Source: Symbiodinium natans (taxonomy: Eukaryota; Sar; Dinophyceae; Suessiales; Symbiodiniaceae). From it: DNA of 64,000 nucleotides. The stretch spans positions 1,222,813 through 1,286,812 of the forward strand of contig CAJNDS010002390.1 in the NCBI GenBank assembly GCA_905221605.1. The letters run 5' to 3'. The notes below the pieces were generated by a model. That model was not told where the DNA came from. It saw nothing but the letters and a program-made list of their open reading frames with translations, and ran no database searches. Numbering within the stretch: position 1 is the first letter of the stretch; every line of letters starts with the position of its first letter. This document shows positions 11,562-23,000 of this stretch, piece by piece. Position numbers and translations under genes: made by a program.

Positions 11562-11691
11562 GAACCCGAAGGACAGCACTTTGGACACCATCCGCATGGG
11601 TTTGACTGGAAGTGCCTCGCTTGCGGCGGTTTCCCTTTGTCTCACAAGTTCTTACGAACTCAAGGAATTCACACCTCAAGTCTAAACGCTA
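11562..11691 (+). CDS. Exon-like island with Cys/His pairs
   Basis: An open frame with HFGHHPHGFDWKCLACGGFP followed by LSHKFLRTQGIHTSS. The CxxC followed by spaced His residues looks like a small zinc-binding module, but the spacing matches no family I can name. Confidence 0.45.
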
Positions 11692-11786
11692 GACTTACCC
11701 TAAGCCCTAAACCCTACGTAAATCCTAAACCCTAAACCCTAAACTACCCTTTTAGGGAACGTGAAAGGGAACCTGACTTGAACTAG

Positions 11787-11856
11787 TATGTTGTTCGAGG
11801 GCAGTGGAGCCCAGAAGCCAATCCTAGGACGCGGAGAGGACACCTATTCCCTGTTA
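11787..11856 (+). CDS. Exon-like island, unknown protein
   Basis: MLFEGSGAQKPILGRGEDTY lies between an ACTAG acceptor and a GTTTTTAGGG donor. Confidence 0.45.
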
Positions 11857-12005
11857 GTTTTTAGGGCTTAGGGTTTAGGCTTTAGGGTTTAGCGTTTAGG
11901 TTTTAGGGTTTAGGGATTTAGGGTTTAGAGTTCAGCAAAACAAGGGGGTGCCCCTGACCTATTCCTGCAGAAACTCTGGGGCCTAGCCTGAGCACCCGCC
12001 GACAG

Positions 12006-12045
12006 CCTCAACGATGCTGCTGAGGCGCCCACGGGCTGAAAGGAA
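12006..12045 (+). CDS. Exon-like island, unknown protein
   Basis: STMLLRRPRAERK lies between GACAG and GTTTAG. It is short, so confidence is low. Confidence 0.3.
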
Positions 12046-12058
12046 GTTTAGTGGCTTT

Positions 12059-12212
12059 TGGGGTTTAGGGTTTGGGGTTTAGGGTTTAGGGTTTAGGGTT
12101 AGGGTTTAGGGTTTAGGGTTTAGGGTTTAGGGTTTAGGGTTTAGGGTTTAGGGTTTAGGGTTTAGGGTTTAGGGTTTAGGGTTTAGGGTTTAGGGTTTAG
12201 GGTTTAGGGTCA
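12059..12212 (+). repeat. Longest perfect TTTAGGG array in the window
   Basis: About twenty nearly uninterrupted units, followed by a GC-rich palindromic stretch (CGCGCGCTCG ... GCGCGCTCGCG, 12217-12262). Confidence 0.95.
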
Positions 12213-12377
12213 GGGGAGGGCGCGCGCTCGGGTGTGAAACACCCCGGGCCGCGCGCTCGCGTTGCCCGTCAACCCACCCCGGCCACCCAAACTATACTCT
12301 ATTAGGGTTTAGGGTTTATGGAATTTATTTTCTTGTGCTCTGATGCTTGCTTTGATGTTTTTAAAGTTGCGCTGTTA

Positions 12378-13700
12378 GGGTTTAAGCTGGGGTTGGGGGT
12401 AGCCTCGGCCCTTTTCGGGCCTTCGGCGTGTCAGGGCCCGTAGAGGCCCTTATTTATTTGAAGGTCAGGGAAACCCTTTGCGCCTGCTCCTGGATTCCCC
12501 TTCTTTAAGGGCCTCAAGCCTTTTGGTGGCTCTTGGGGCCTTTTGGGGGCTTCCTGGGAGCTTCCTGGCCCTTCCGGGGTAAAATGAAGGACCAAAAAAT
12601 CGCATTTTTCATAGGGGGTACGGGCATCCTGGGGTCCCCCTTCTTTTAGGGGGCCTTTTGTTTTTTTTTGAAGCCTTTTGGTGGCTCTTGGGGTCTGTCG
12701 GGGCCTTGTTCGGACCTTCGGCATGTCAGGGGCCGTAGAGGCTTTATTCATTTGAAGGTCAGGGAACCTATTAATTTTTTTCGCCAATGAGTATTTCAAT
12801 CGCCAGGGTTTAAGCTGGGGTTCGGGGTAGCCTCGGCCCTTTTCGGGCCTTCGGCACGTTAGGGCCCATAGAGGCCCTTATTTGCTTGAAGGTTTTTGCG
12901 GTGCTAGGGTTTAAGCTGGGGTTCGGGGTAGCCTCGGCCCTTTTCGGGCCTTCGGCACGTCGCCCGCCTGGAGCTTTCCTGGTCTTTTGGGGTGAAATGG
13001 AGGGGTGCCCAAAGCCATCGATTTCAGTACTAAAAAACAACATTTTTCATTGCGGGCAGGGGTGCCTAAAACCATCGTTTTCAATATTCAAAAATCGCAT
13101 TTTTCATTGTGGGCACGGACAAATCTTGTGGTCCCCCTTCTTTTTGGGGGCCTCTTGAAGCTTTTGAAGCCTTTTGGTGGCTCTTGGCGCCTCTTGGGGG
13201 CTTCCTGGGCTTTCCTGGCGCTTCTGGTGTGAAATGGAGGGGTGCGCAAAACCATCGAGTCCAGTTAAAAAAAAAACCATTTTTCATTGATGGTACGGCC
13301 CTCTTTGCCCGGGGGCCCTTTGGCGCGGGGGGCCTTCCTCTAGCCCTGAATCCGGCCCTTCCAGGTCCCGGGGTCTGGTGTAAAATGGAGGGGTGCGCAA
13401 AACCATCGATTCCAGTTTAGAAAAAATTTTTCCATTGATGGTACGGCCCTCTTCGCCCGGGGGCCCTTTGGCGCGGGGTGCCAAGAAAATTCTTTGTTGT
13501 TTGCCGCCCTTGGCCCGGGCGGCCCTTGGGGGGGGGGCCCTTGGCGGACCCCTTGGCCCGGGGCCCTTGCGCCGGGGGCCCTTGGCCCGGGCCCTTTGGC
13601 CGCCCGACCTAAAGGGCCGTTTTGGCCCAAAATCACGAAATTGAGCAACCAGCCTGCCTGGACCCCTCGCCAGCCTCCTGGTCCAGGAATCCAGCTAGCA
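12378..13700. repeat. GC-rich degenerate tandem repeat region
   Basis: A block beginning GTTTAAGCTGGGGTT and including CCTCGGCCCTTTTCGGGCC occurs three times (about 12378, 12807, 12907). A second block (GGAGGGGTGC ... AAACCATCGA ... TTTTTCATTG) recurs at 12983, 13232 and 13382, the last two 150 bp apart. GGCCCTTGG repeats fill 13490-13610. Long ORFs on both strands reflect the lack of A/T-rich stops, not genes. Confidence 0.75.
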
Positions 13701-13749
13701 GGGGCCAGGGGGACCCCGGGGGGGGGGGGGGGCCCGGCAAACCCTTCAA

Positions 13750-13985
13750 CCACCCCAGAGGTAAGGGGATTTGGGGTTATACTTTAGCTACGCTAAAGGT
13801 GGTCTGGGTGCCGGCCATCCCTTAGCCGAGTACTGACGTTGTCGTAAAAAAGGCCGATGTCCGTTGGCCTGTCCAGGACAGACGGTGAGGCTTAACCCTC
13901 ACCTTTCCGTTTCTCTTTTCGGGCTGTAAGGCCCTCGGCCGAGCGTTCGGGGTCTGTCGCTCGACGGAAGCGACCCCTCTTAGGG
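13750..13985. other. Hairpin-rich unique stretch, function unknown
   Basis: Perfect short stems lie at 13782-13798 (CTTTAGC/GCTAAAG, 3-nt loop), 13884-13903 (GGTGAGG/CCTCACC), 13921-13934 (GGGC/GCCC) and 13956-13974 (GTCGCT/AGCGAC). No telomeric units occur until 13980. A structured RNA or an organelle-derived fragment is possible; nothing is identified. Confidence 0.4.
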
Positions 13986-14228
13986 TTTAGGGTTTAGGGT
14001 GTAAGTATGGCTTAGGGTTTGGGGTTTAGGGGTGTATGGTTCAGGGTTTGGGGCTTAGGAGCGGTCTGAAATTAACAATTCCGGCTGGAACAATGTATAA
14101 CGAGAAGACTAGGTACCCAGAAACAGGAACCAGCAGTTGGGCTTAAGGGAGTGTGTGTTTCCACCGTGCTGTCATACAGTGGATTCAGCCTAACTCCCTG
14201 CACTCACAGCTCCCCCGCTGAGTTGCAG

Positions 14229-14292
14229 CTGTTGGTGGTGCCATCTTCATCCTACTCTTCAAGCCAGGTGGTCTTACTGGGCAGAGTGGCCT
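14229..14292 (+). CDS. Exon-like island with hydrophobic segment
   Basis: VGGAIFILLFKPGGLTGQSG lies between TTGCAG and GTGAGC. It is a membrane-like helix. Together with 15223-15281 it may form the 5', membrane-anchoring part of the metallopeptidase-like gene to the right, whose relatives are membrane proteins. Confidence 0.5.
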
Positions 14293-15222
14293 GTGAGCCC
14301 TAACCCCCAAAGCCCCTTAAACCCTAAACCCTACACCCTGTAGGGTTCAGGGCTGAAACTTTCGCAACACACCCAGTCGAAACGGTTGAGGGTTTAGGGA
14401 TTAGGGGTTTAGTGGTTTAGGTGTTTAGGGAGGAGTTAGGTAGGGTTTAGGAAGTTTAGGATTTCCTAGGTAGGATACAGGGGGCTCTTAAAAGGGAACC
14501 CTTCTTAAACGTCTTCTGGCTCGCTTAAACAGGGACCTTATTCAGAGGGTCTATATCCCCAAGGGTCCCCGCAATCCTATCCCTAGGATTGCTCCGGCCG
14601 GTCAAACGATGTAGGATCCTCTGTGACTTCCGTTAGGCCCTCCACTTCAGGCCTACTGCAGCCCGAATGCTAAATTCCACACTTTGAAAAGGGCCAATTT
14701 CAGGAGGCTCCTATCATGGGCAGAGTCCTATCGGGGGGGGAGTCTGTACCCGAAGGGCAAGGGGGCAAGGGGGCTGCTAGTTGTTTGTATGGCACTCTTA
14801 AGCCATGTTTTCCTTTTAGGAGACCGTTTTGAAGGTCACCTGCCGGTGCTCCCTGAACATACCCTCTCTTTCCCAGGTTGCAGGGTTTACTGTTCTGGTT
14901 TAGGGTTCAAGGGTTTTGTTTAGGGTAAAATTGGTGTAGGGCCATGTCCACTTGCGACTCACAGACATGACCGATGGCCGTCGGGCCCACAGTCCAGCAC
15001 CCCATGTTCGTCAATCCGAAAGTAAGCCATACGCAACCCTAAACCCCAAACCCTAAACCGAGTTTCAAGATTTTCGCCCGCAGTGACAACCTCCCAATCC
15101 CCTAAGTCCCAATAAACCCGAAACGCAGGGGTTTGGGGTTTAGGGTTTCCGGGTCAGGGTTTTGGGTTTGGGTTTAGGGTTTAGGGCCCAAAAACCCCCA
15201 CAGCCCGAGTATCTAAGCGCAG

Positions 15223-15281
15223 GGACTGGGTTTGTGGTGTTCCTGGCGCTGCTGACTATTCTGACCCTCTTCCTGGACCAG
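15223..15281 (+). CDS. Exon-like island encoding a transmembrane helix
   Basis: TGFVVFLALLTILTLFLDQ lies between GCGCAG and CAG|GTGTGA. It is strongly hydrophobic and bounded by convincing splice sites. Possible 5' exon of the HEAGH gene; not proven. Confidence 0.55.
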
Positions 15282-15597
15282 GTGTGACGCAGGGTGCATT
15301 CTCAAATTCAAAGCACCTGTGTGCTGTTTTTGTTTGGGGTTTTGGGGTCAGGGTTCGTCTGGGTTTCTGGGTTTGGGCTTAGGGAGCTTCGTGCTCTGGC
15401 ACGATTCAGGGCTCAGGGGGGGAGACCTGCTTGGGAGGTTCATGAAAAGTTTTTGTTACAAGTAAGGCAACTACAAAAAACAAAACTGCTTATGCCCTTT
15501 TTTAGGGTTCTTATAACCTTACTTATCACCCTACTTATAACTCACTCATAAGCCTGCTTCTAGCCCTGGTTAGAACTACCCATGCACCTTCAAGCAG

Positions 15598-15681
15598 GCC
15601 ATCAACAATGGATTCGGCGTTGGGCTCAGTGGAGCTGCGTGGCTTCGGGCTTCAGAAATCAGGCCACTTCCCTGGTGCAGG
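15598..15681 (+). CDS. Exon-like island, unknown protein
   Basis: A 28-codon open exon (AINNGFGVGLSGAAWLRASE at its start) between CAAGCAG and GGTTCAGGG. The preceding stretch 15437-15597 has the look of an inverted-repeat element. Possible 5' exon of the HEAGH gene. Confidence 0.5.
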
Positions 15682-15750
15682 GTTCAGGGTTTAGGGTTCA
15701 GGGTTTAGGATTTAGGGTTTAAGGTTTTTCGATGGTTCCTCTTTTTGTAG

Positions 15751-15821
15751 CGCGTGGGCAGAAGGAGATCCCTGCAAACCCGGTCTATAATGCGAGACTT
15801 CCCCCTGAAGTTGAAAAGGAT
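15751..15821 (+). CDS. Exon-like island, unknown protein
   Basis: RGQKEIPANPVYNARLPPEV then EKD lies between TTTTTGTAG and GTGAAG. Composition is coding-like. Possible 5' exon of the HEAGH gene. Confidence 0.5.
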
Positions 15822-16114
15822 GTGAAGCATTTGGGCCGCTAGGCCCTTGGGACACTTTATTTTCCCCTTATTGGGTTAAGAGGATCATATTGAGGAACAT
15901 GTTTCAGAGGGTTTTAAGGGCCATCCTAGCAAGGGTCTGGGGGGTAGGGGTTTTGGGCATTAGGAGTTTGGGCCTTGCCTTAAGAACCCAACACCGACTT
16001 TTTGTAGGCTACCTGTTTTGGGGGCCCTCGAAAAGCAAAACATTCCCCCTGATAAGCGCAATACAGGGGATTCTTATCCAATTTGTTTGGTTGGGCGGTT
16101 TCTGAAGCTAATGG

Positions 16115-16273
16115 TAGTTTCGGGGGGGGGGGGGGGGGGGGGGGGGGGGGTGGGGAGGGGGGGGTGAGGGTTTAGGGCTTAGGGCGCAGGGATTAGGCTT
16201 AGGGCTTTAGGGCTAGGGTTTCGGTGTAGGGTAGGTTTTTTTTTGGGGGGGGGGGGGGGGGGGGGGTTTTAGG

Positions 16274-16305
<32 letters not shown>

Positions 16306-16306
16306 A
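16115..16306. repeat. Poly(G) tracts
   Basis: Three G runs of about 20-30 nt (near 16123-16150, 16245-16266 and 16279-16305) separated by degenerate TTTAGGG. This stretch is prone to assembly and sequencing error. Confidence 0.9.
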
Positions 16307-16316
16307 GACCCCGCAG

Positions 16317-16397
16317 AAAGCACAGAACCACAGACCAAGGCGAGCTGTTAGTTGTCGACTCCCTGGGACGATGGTTCAACTCTGAGTGTCCTGGCCT
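16317..16397 (+). CDS. Exon-like island, unknown protein
   Basis: KHRTTDQGELLVVDSLGRWF then NSECPGL lies between CCGCAG and GTGAAG. It is followed by a long CCCTAAA array. It would be the exon nearest to the HEAGH exons, but the phase to the next exon needs another, unseen exon or another donor. Confidence 0.5.
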
Positions 16398-16423
16398 GTG
16401 AAGGCCCTCAACCCGAAACCCTG

Positions 16424-16567
16424 AACCCTAAACCCCAAACCCTAAACCCTAAACCCTAAACCCTAAACCCTAAACCCTAAACCCTAAACCCTAAACCCTA
16501 AACCCTAAACCCTAAACCCTAAACCCTAAACCCTAAACCCTAAACCCTAAACCCTAAACCCTAAACC
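16424..16567 (-). repeat. Telomere-type array (CCCTAAA)n
   Basis: About twenty units, nearly all perfect. Confidence 0.95.
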
Positions 16568-17052
16568 TACATTTTTCGTAGGCTCCTCTTTTTGTTAACC
16601 TCTTTATCGGATTCTTAGGTAAACCAACAGAAGAGTAGGTTTTGGGTTACTAAGGTAAACCCTCAACCCTAAGCCCTTTAGGCTTGTGGGTTGTGGTATT
16701 GGGTGTAGGGGTTGCGGGTTTATAGGGGCCCGAGGGAAACCCTATGTAATATGGGGGTCGGAACAGTTACTAGTAGTATTCCCTTTTGGTCTCTTTAACA
16801 ATTATACTATAGTACCCCCCCCCAAATCTAATTATCAAGGCTTCTCTATGTAGATCCAGGAATGTGCGAAAGGCAGCTTTCTAGAAGCATCCAAGGGCCA
16901 CCTCATATAGGGGCCGGAATAAATACGAATAGGATTCCCATATTCTGGTCCCTTTATAATTCTAGTATAATACCCCCCCCCCCCCCCAAAAAAAAAAAAA
17001 AATATATTCTAGTTACTCAGGCCCGTATATCACCCAGCTGAGGTATCCCCAG

Positions 17053-17070
17053 CGCGTGGCCAGGCATGAG
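17053..17070 (+). CDS. HEAGH gene exon: RVARHE microexon
   Basis: 18 nt, phase 0, acceptor CCCCAG, GC donor. It supplies the His-Glu of the HEAGH motif; the intron splits the motif between HE and AGH. Confidence 0.75.
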
Positions 17071-20000
17071 GCTGGAACACCCGAAATGTCCGAAGCATGA
17101 ACCACCCAACCCGGCCCCTAAACTTTGAACCCCCGTATGCCCTAAACCCTAAACCCTAAACCCTGAACCCCCAAACCCCCAGAACCCGAGACCCTAAGCC
17201 CCTGAACCCCACACCCTCCACCAGGCCGGGCACTTCCTAGTGGCCTACCTTCTGGGCATCATGCCGAAGGCAACAGCACCATGTTTCTGTTTAGGGTTTA
17301 GGGTTTAGGGTTTAGGGTTTAGGGTTTAGGATTTCGGGTTTAGGGTTTAGGGTTGAGGAGTGAGGCTGAATTTTCATACAGTCCCCAAAAAAAGAGGGTC
17401 CCCCACCCCTGATGCCCTTGTAACATGGCAGAGTTCTCTCTACATGACCGCAAGAAAAGGGGCCCGAAACCCACAGGAGCCGACCCCCTTGAGCACTTGT
17501 GCATCCATGTCGGAGTGGGGGTGGTCTTGTGCACGTTCTAAAAAAGGGAATGCCCGCAAATGTTTTTCGGGTTGACTTGCCTCGTTTGGTGACTTACTGG
17601 GATACTCTCTCGGTAGACTTATGGAGTTTGGCAGCTTCTCGCTGGGGAACCGGATCCGGCGTGGGACCTGAAAGCACAGCGCCGAAAGATAGGAACAAGA
17701 CTCCAATCCAAGTGTCTCTGTGTCCCTCCCCTCCCCCCTCTCTCTTCTTCCCAACTCTCTCTCTCTCTCTCTCTCTCTCCCTCTCTCTCTTTCTCATATG
17801 TTTTAAGGAAAAAGACTTGCCTATGTACATGCTGAATATAGGGCCACAAGTCGGCACGTTTTTTCCTTTTTTAGGTTTGGGGTTCCCTTATAATTCCCTT
17901 AAAACCAAAAAGGGTACCCTTTTATTCCTGTTACTCCTGGGTCGAGCAAACCCGAAACCCTCAACCCTAAACCCTGAACCCTGAATCCTAAACCCTAAAC
18001 CCTAAACCCTAAACCCTAAACCCTAAACCCTAAACCCTAAACCCTAAACCCTAAACCCTAAACCCTAAACCCTAACCCCTAAACCCTAAACCCTAAACCC
18101 TAAGCCATGTCTCTATGACTATGTAAAGATTTGTCCAAAAGACCGTCAGCCACTACTTCGCAGTTTGGAGCGCCCGGCTAATGAACCTCAGCGCCTGGCC
18201 CGTGAGTTCAAGTTGGGTTTGGGGTTTAGGGTCTAGGGTTTAGGGTTTAGGGTTTGGGGCTTGCCGACCGCATGGTACTTGCCTCGCTCGCTTTAAGCAG
18301 CTCCCGAGCTCCAGACACTTGCAGATTGCAGCTGGTAAGGTTTAGGCCTTAGGGTTTAGGGTTGATAGGGCCTGGGGCCTACAGGTCTTGGGGTTTAGGG
18401 TTTAGGGTTTAAGGTTTAGGGTTTAGGGTTTAGGGTGCGTTTCTGGACAAGGCCTACACGCTGAGTGCTTGGGAAGCCTTCTCCAAGTACAACTCGATGT
18501 CAACTCAGGCGCGCCCCTATGCAATTGCTGCGCTGCAATGAGCAGTGTTAGCGCAGGGATTGCAGGGTTTAGGGTTTAGGGTTTGTAGGGTTAGTTCGGT
18601 TCGGGGTTCAAGCACAGCTATTGGCAGACACGGGCTCGCTGAACCCAAAGCTACTACTTGCTAAAGGACCCCTTGGTAGGCCAGTGGAACCCTTTTTTTA
18701 AGGGTTTGGGGTTTAGGGTTTAGGGTCCCTTTTTTTGGTTCAAGGTTCCCTTATAAAGTAACCAACCCCAAAAAAGGGTGCCAGAAAATCATAATGTGGT
18801 TACTGGGCTACCAAGACCCCAAGAGATGGTTAACACATGTGCTTCCTTAATGAAGGGATTGTTGTCTTTCGTTTTTTGTTTGGTGTTCTTAAGCAAATAG
18901 TAGTTCTTCAGCAACGCCCTCATGGCTTTGTAGGGTCGTTTGGGCGTTTTAGGGTTTATGGAGTTCAGATTTGGGGGGGGGGGGGGGGTTAGCGGATGAG
19001 GCGTTTGACTTGTGTTTGGTGCACGGGTTCGGTGGCTTGTGTGCTTGGTGTATAGGGTTTAGGGTTTAGGCTAGCTGTGGTGTAGGAGGGTTTAGAGCTC
19101 AGGGTTAAGGGTCCATGTGGTACTATGTAGGAATCCCATAATTAAAAGTTGAGGGAGCAGCATTAGAAGACATTGGCTTATGCACCTTTCTTCGACACCC
19201 CTTCCCCAAGAACACCTGCACGTAGCCCCTAACAAACCCTCAACCCTAAACCCTAAACCCTAAACCCTAAACCCTAAACAGGGGCAAGAGAGGCCCAGGC
19301 TCACGACACAAGGGTGCCTGAATCGATATGTTCCCTGTCTTAGTTTTGGGTTCCCCAGACCTTTCAAACCAAATAGGGCACCCCTTTTTACTCCTAGGTT
19401 CCTAGTAGAACTAAACCTTTTTTTTATTTCGGTACAACAGGTCTCACGCCGTCTCGCTGGGGACTTCTTCGCTGTGCATATTTCTTTTGTTAAGGCAGAA
19501 CCCCCCCCCCTAAAATGAGACCCTAAACCCTGGAGGCTGGAACGGTCTTTCTGGACGAGGTCCTGGGCTCAAAGCTAGTTAGCGATGCGGGTTAAGGTGG
19601 GAGAGGGGGAGTGGGAGGAGTCAGCGTGTAGGGTGGGGAAAGGGAAAGCTCCGAAAGTTCTGCATTCAACAGGGTGGAGGATCTATCCCAGAGGGTCCGT
19701 TTGTAGTATTATCATGGATTTAGGTAATGCCACAATAGTACTACAAGTGGACCTTCTGGGTATGTTTTGGAGTCTAGAGTTCAGATTGAGAGTCGCAAGT
19801 TTAACTTGGTCACCCGTTGCCTATCTGTTGTCTATCACTTCTACTTGGCTTGCAGCCCTTTTCCCCCCCAACCCTAAGCCTGTGGGAGATCCCGGGGTTT
19901 AGGGTTTAGGGTTTAGGGTTTAGGAATGCTACCCCTTGGGCGTGTGGTTTTGTGAGGTTGGGATGTTGGTGGTTTGGGGTTTAAGGTTTAGGTCTAGGGA

Positions 20001-23000
20001 GGGACTGGGGAGCTGCTTGCTGCTTGCCTGAACCTCCCGTCCCAGGTTGTATTCTTTCTGCTTTGGGGGGTCGGGGGGGGCGGGGGGGTTACAACATTTT
20101 CTTGCTATATCGTACTAACTAACCATATTATAGAAGTATGAACACTCCGAATATGAACTGCACAAGAACCCTAGCTGAACCCTGAACCCCGTTTGTCCTT
20201 GAGCTTACCATGCAGGGTTCAGAGACGTAGAGTTTGCAGCTGCGAGGGGAGACTGGCAGGCGACTGCTTCTGTTCGGTGGCATGCCTGGGTCCAGCCCTA
20301 AACCCAAAACCTAAACCCTAAACCCTAAACCCTAAACCCTAAACCCGAACACCCGAAGCCCTTAGGCTCTAGGGCTCTGTCCCCAGGCAATTCAGCGCGA
20401 AGTGCAGTCTGGGAAGATCTCGGGCAAAACTCTTGCCGGGGGCTCGGGGGGTTCGGCACCCCAACTTTAGGGTTCATTTGGTCCCCACAGAAATGGAATA
20501 GAGTGGCTAGCGGCGTTAGACGACGTGGGATGTGGGAGATGGTGTGTGATCCCTCCACAGTCCGGCCACAGTTTAGGGTTTCAGGGTGTTTAGGGTTTAG
20601 GGTTTAGGGTTTAGGGTTCGCATATTCCGAAGCACCCGAAGCTCATCCCATGTTTTTTCTGGCCTTCACAGATCTGCGCATTACAGCACTACACCCCAAA
20701 CCAATATGGGGAGTGGAGCGTTTAGTCATGGCTTGAGAGATAAGGTTGGTTTGGGTGTATACAGCCGGAGGTCAGCAGTGTCTCATGCAGCAAAAGTAGG
20801 GTGTGTGACCACAGCCGATATCCCCTTGATTGAACCCCTGTTCCTTTGAAAGCATTCGGCTCGGTGGTAGGGGTTAACAGAGAGCAATTCTTGTTTGCCT
20901 ACCGCCCGCTGAGGATGACTTTGTTTGTGAGTCTTGGTGGCATCTTAGTGACCTGCCGGGATCAATCGCCGGATGCGCGCTTTGCAACGTGTGTGCGTGT
21001 GGAAAAGTACCTAAGCTTAGGTGTGCAGCAAGTAGGATTGAGCTCCTAAATCATGTAGCAGCACCCTAAGCCTTGAATTGAAAAACCCTAAACCTTGGGA
21101 TGTTCCCCCTTATACTAGCAGTCCTTAGTCGGGATGAGATAGGGGGCACTAGAATCCCTATTAAGGACTGTTTGTATAAGGGGGAAACTGCCAACCCCAA
21201 ACCTTACACAGCAAACTCCCCCTTTTGTCCTTACCGCAGGTGGCGCTGGGGGGAATTGCAGCTGAATACATCACCTATGGACAGGCCGTGGGGTGGGTGG
21301 AGGGGGGGAGGGGGGAGTGGCTACCTCAAGAACCCCAAAACCTATGTTTTGCACGTTTGTGTTTTGTAATAGTATAAGTTGCAAAAAGTTTGGTTTCGGA
21401 ACCTGAAGGTAAGATTTGAGGTTTAGGGGGTGGAACGAAGCGTCGGCTACTGGGAGGTTTTAGTTTCAGGGTCGACAGAATAAACCCTTCTAGTAGTACA
21501 GGACGACTTTGCCAAGTCCAAGCTACCCCCAACATCAAGGTTAATCTCGGTCAATGCTACGACATCCCGCGACAGACATGGATCAATCTAGGTAAGTATA
21601 TCCAGACCGCGCTTTCTCGGCAACACCCCCATACCCGTGAGCCGCCTCGAAACCCAAACCCTAAACCCGAAACCCTAAACCCGAAACCCTAAACCCTAAA
21701 CCCTAAACCCTAAACCCTATGCCAGGCCAATGGCGGCATGTCCGACCTTCTCCAATTGGAGGCACAAACTCAAGACAAGATTGCTTATGTACCTAAGGCT
21801 CCGATTTAGGGTTTAGGGTTTAGGGTTTAGGGTTTAGGTAGTACAATTTTAGCGCTAGTATATTGGGATGTTCCCTTTTATACTAGCAGTCCTTAATAGG
21901 GATTCTAGTACCCAGTATGATAGTCCCTAGTATAAGGGGGAAAATCCCAAGTAGTATACTAGAAACCCGCCCCCCCCCCCCCCCCCCCCCCCCCCCCAAC
22001 TATAGCTAGCCCAAGCAAGGGAGCTGCGTTAGAGCCTTCAGTGCGTTATCAGTCACATGGAGTGTCGCTTCACCTCGCCAAACAGTTCCCGTGCAAACCC
22101 TAAGCCTGAAAACCGCAACCCTCTGCGCGCGGCCTGTGTAATCCCGGACTTCCTCTCATATGCAAGTTGTACCCTAGTTCTTGCTCGAGAAGCACACCCT
22201 TGCGTAAGGTAAGGATTACTTTATACAGGTGTTGTGTAGGGTTTTGGGGGGTACAAGACGGCCTCCCAACCGATGGAGCACCATGTAGATGCCTTCAAGT
22301 GCTTTGCTTCTCAGCAATGTGGCCATGAGCCCACATACATTAGGGTTTAGAGTTTAGGGTTTAGGGTTTAGGGTTTAGGGTTTAGGGTTTAGGGTTTAGG
22401 GTTCAGTTTACGCGCGCCTAGATTCCGGGATGTCTACTGCTCAAGCACGGCTGAAGGGAGTGTTGTGGAGGGGAAGACTGCTGCTGTCGCCGTTTCAGGA
22501 TAGAAACTAAACCCTAAACCCTAAACCCTAAACCCCAAAGCAAGTTGTGGAGCCTTAAGCCCCGAGGAACTTCATGCCCTAGATCAACCCTGGGAGCCCA
22601 AAAGCCCTAAATCGAAAAAAGCCCAACTATATATCGTAACACAAAAACCTTATTAGGTTATTTGTATTTTCTAATGAGTTTGTTGTGGGTTAGTCCACAT
22701 TTTCGAAGTCCCACCAACCTGGGGGGGGGGGGTAGACTGTGATCATGTCTACCCTGAAAAAATAAGCAGTTGTACCAGCGTGCCATATATATATATATAT
22801 ATTATACATATATAGATGTATATATTATGTATATTTTTAATTATATTTACATTGCTGTACTTAAAATCTCTCTTCTAAGGTCCACAGGCAGCTCGAAGAG
22901 AAAAATAGCCCGAAGCCCCGATTCGCGAGGCCCTCTTCGGAGCTTTGAAGTTCGATCAGCAGCAGACAAACGTCCTGCTTCGCACGAATGTCATGAGCCT

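Noticed and set aside
12059-12212. A true chromosome end
   Set aside because: The longest perfect array is internal, only about 150 bp, and flanked by unique DNA and exons on both sides.
17440-17984. 161-codon + ORF and overlapping - ORFs
   Set aside because: It crosses a (CT)n microsatellite (SLSLSL) and telomeric units; the true exons here are 17053-17070 and 17225-17269.
18156-18336. Two exon-like islands (LLRSLERPANEPQRLA with donor GTGAGT; ARFKQLPSSRHLQIAA with donor GTAAGG)
   Set aside because: They lie between LGIMPK and AYTLSAWEAF, which join directly in the family. Their good-looking splice sites show how easily islands arise by chance, a caution for the unassigned islands at 0-16 kb.
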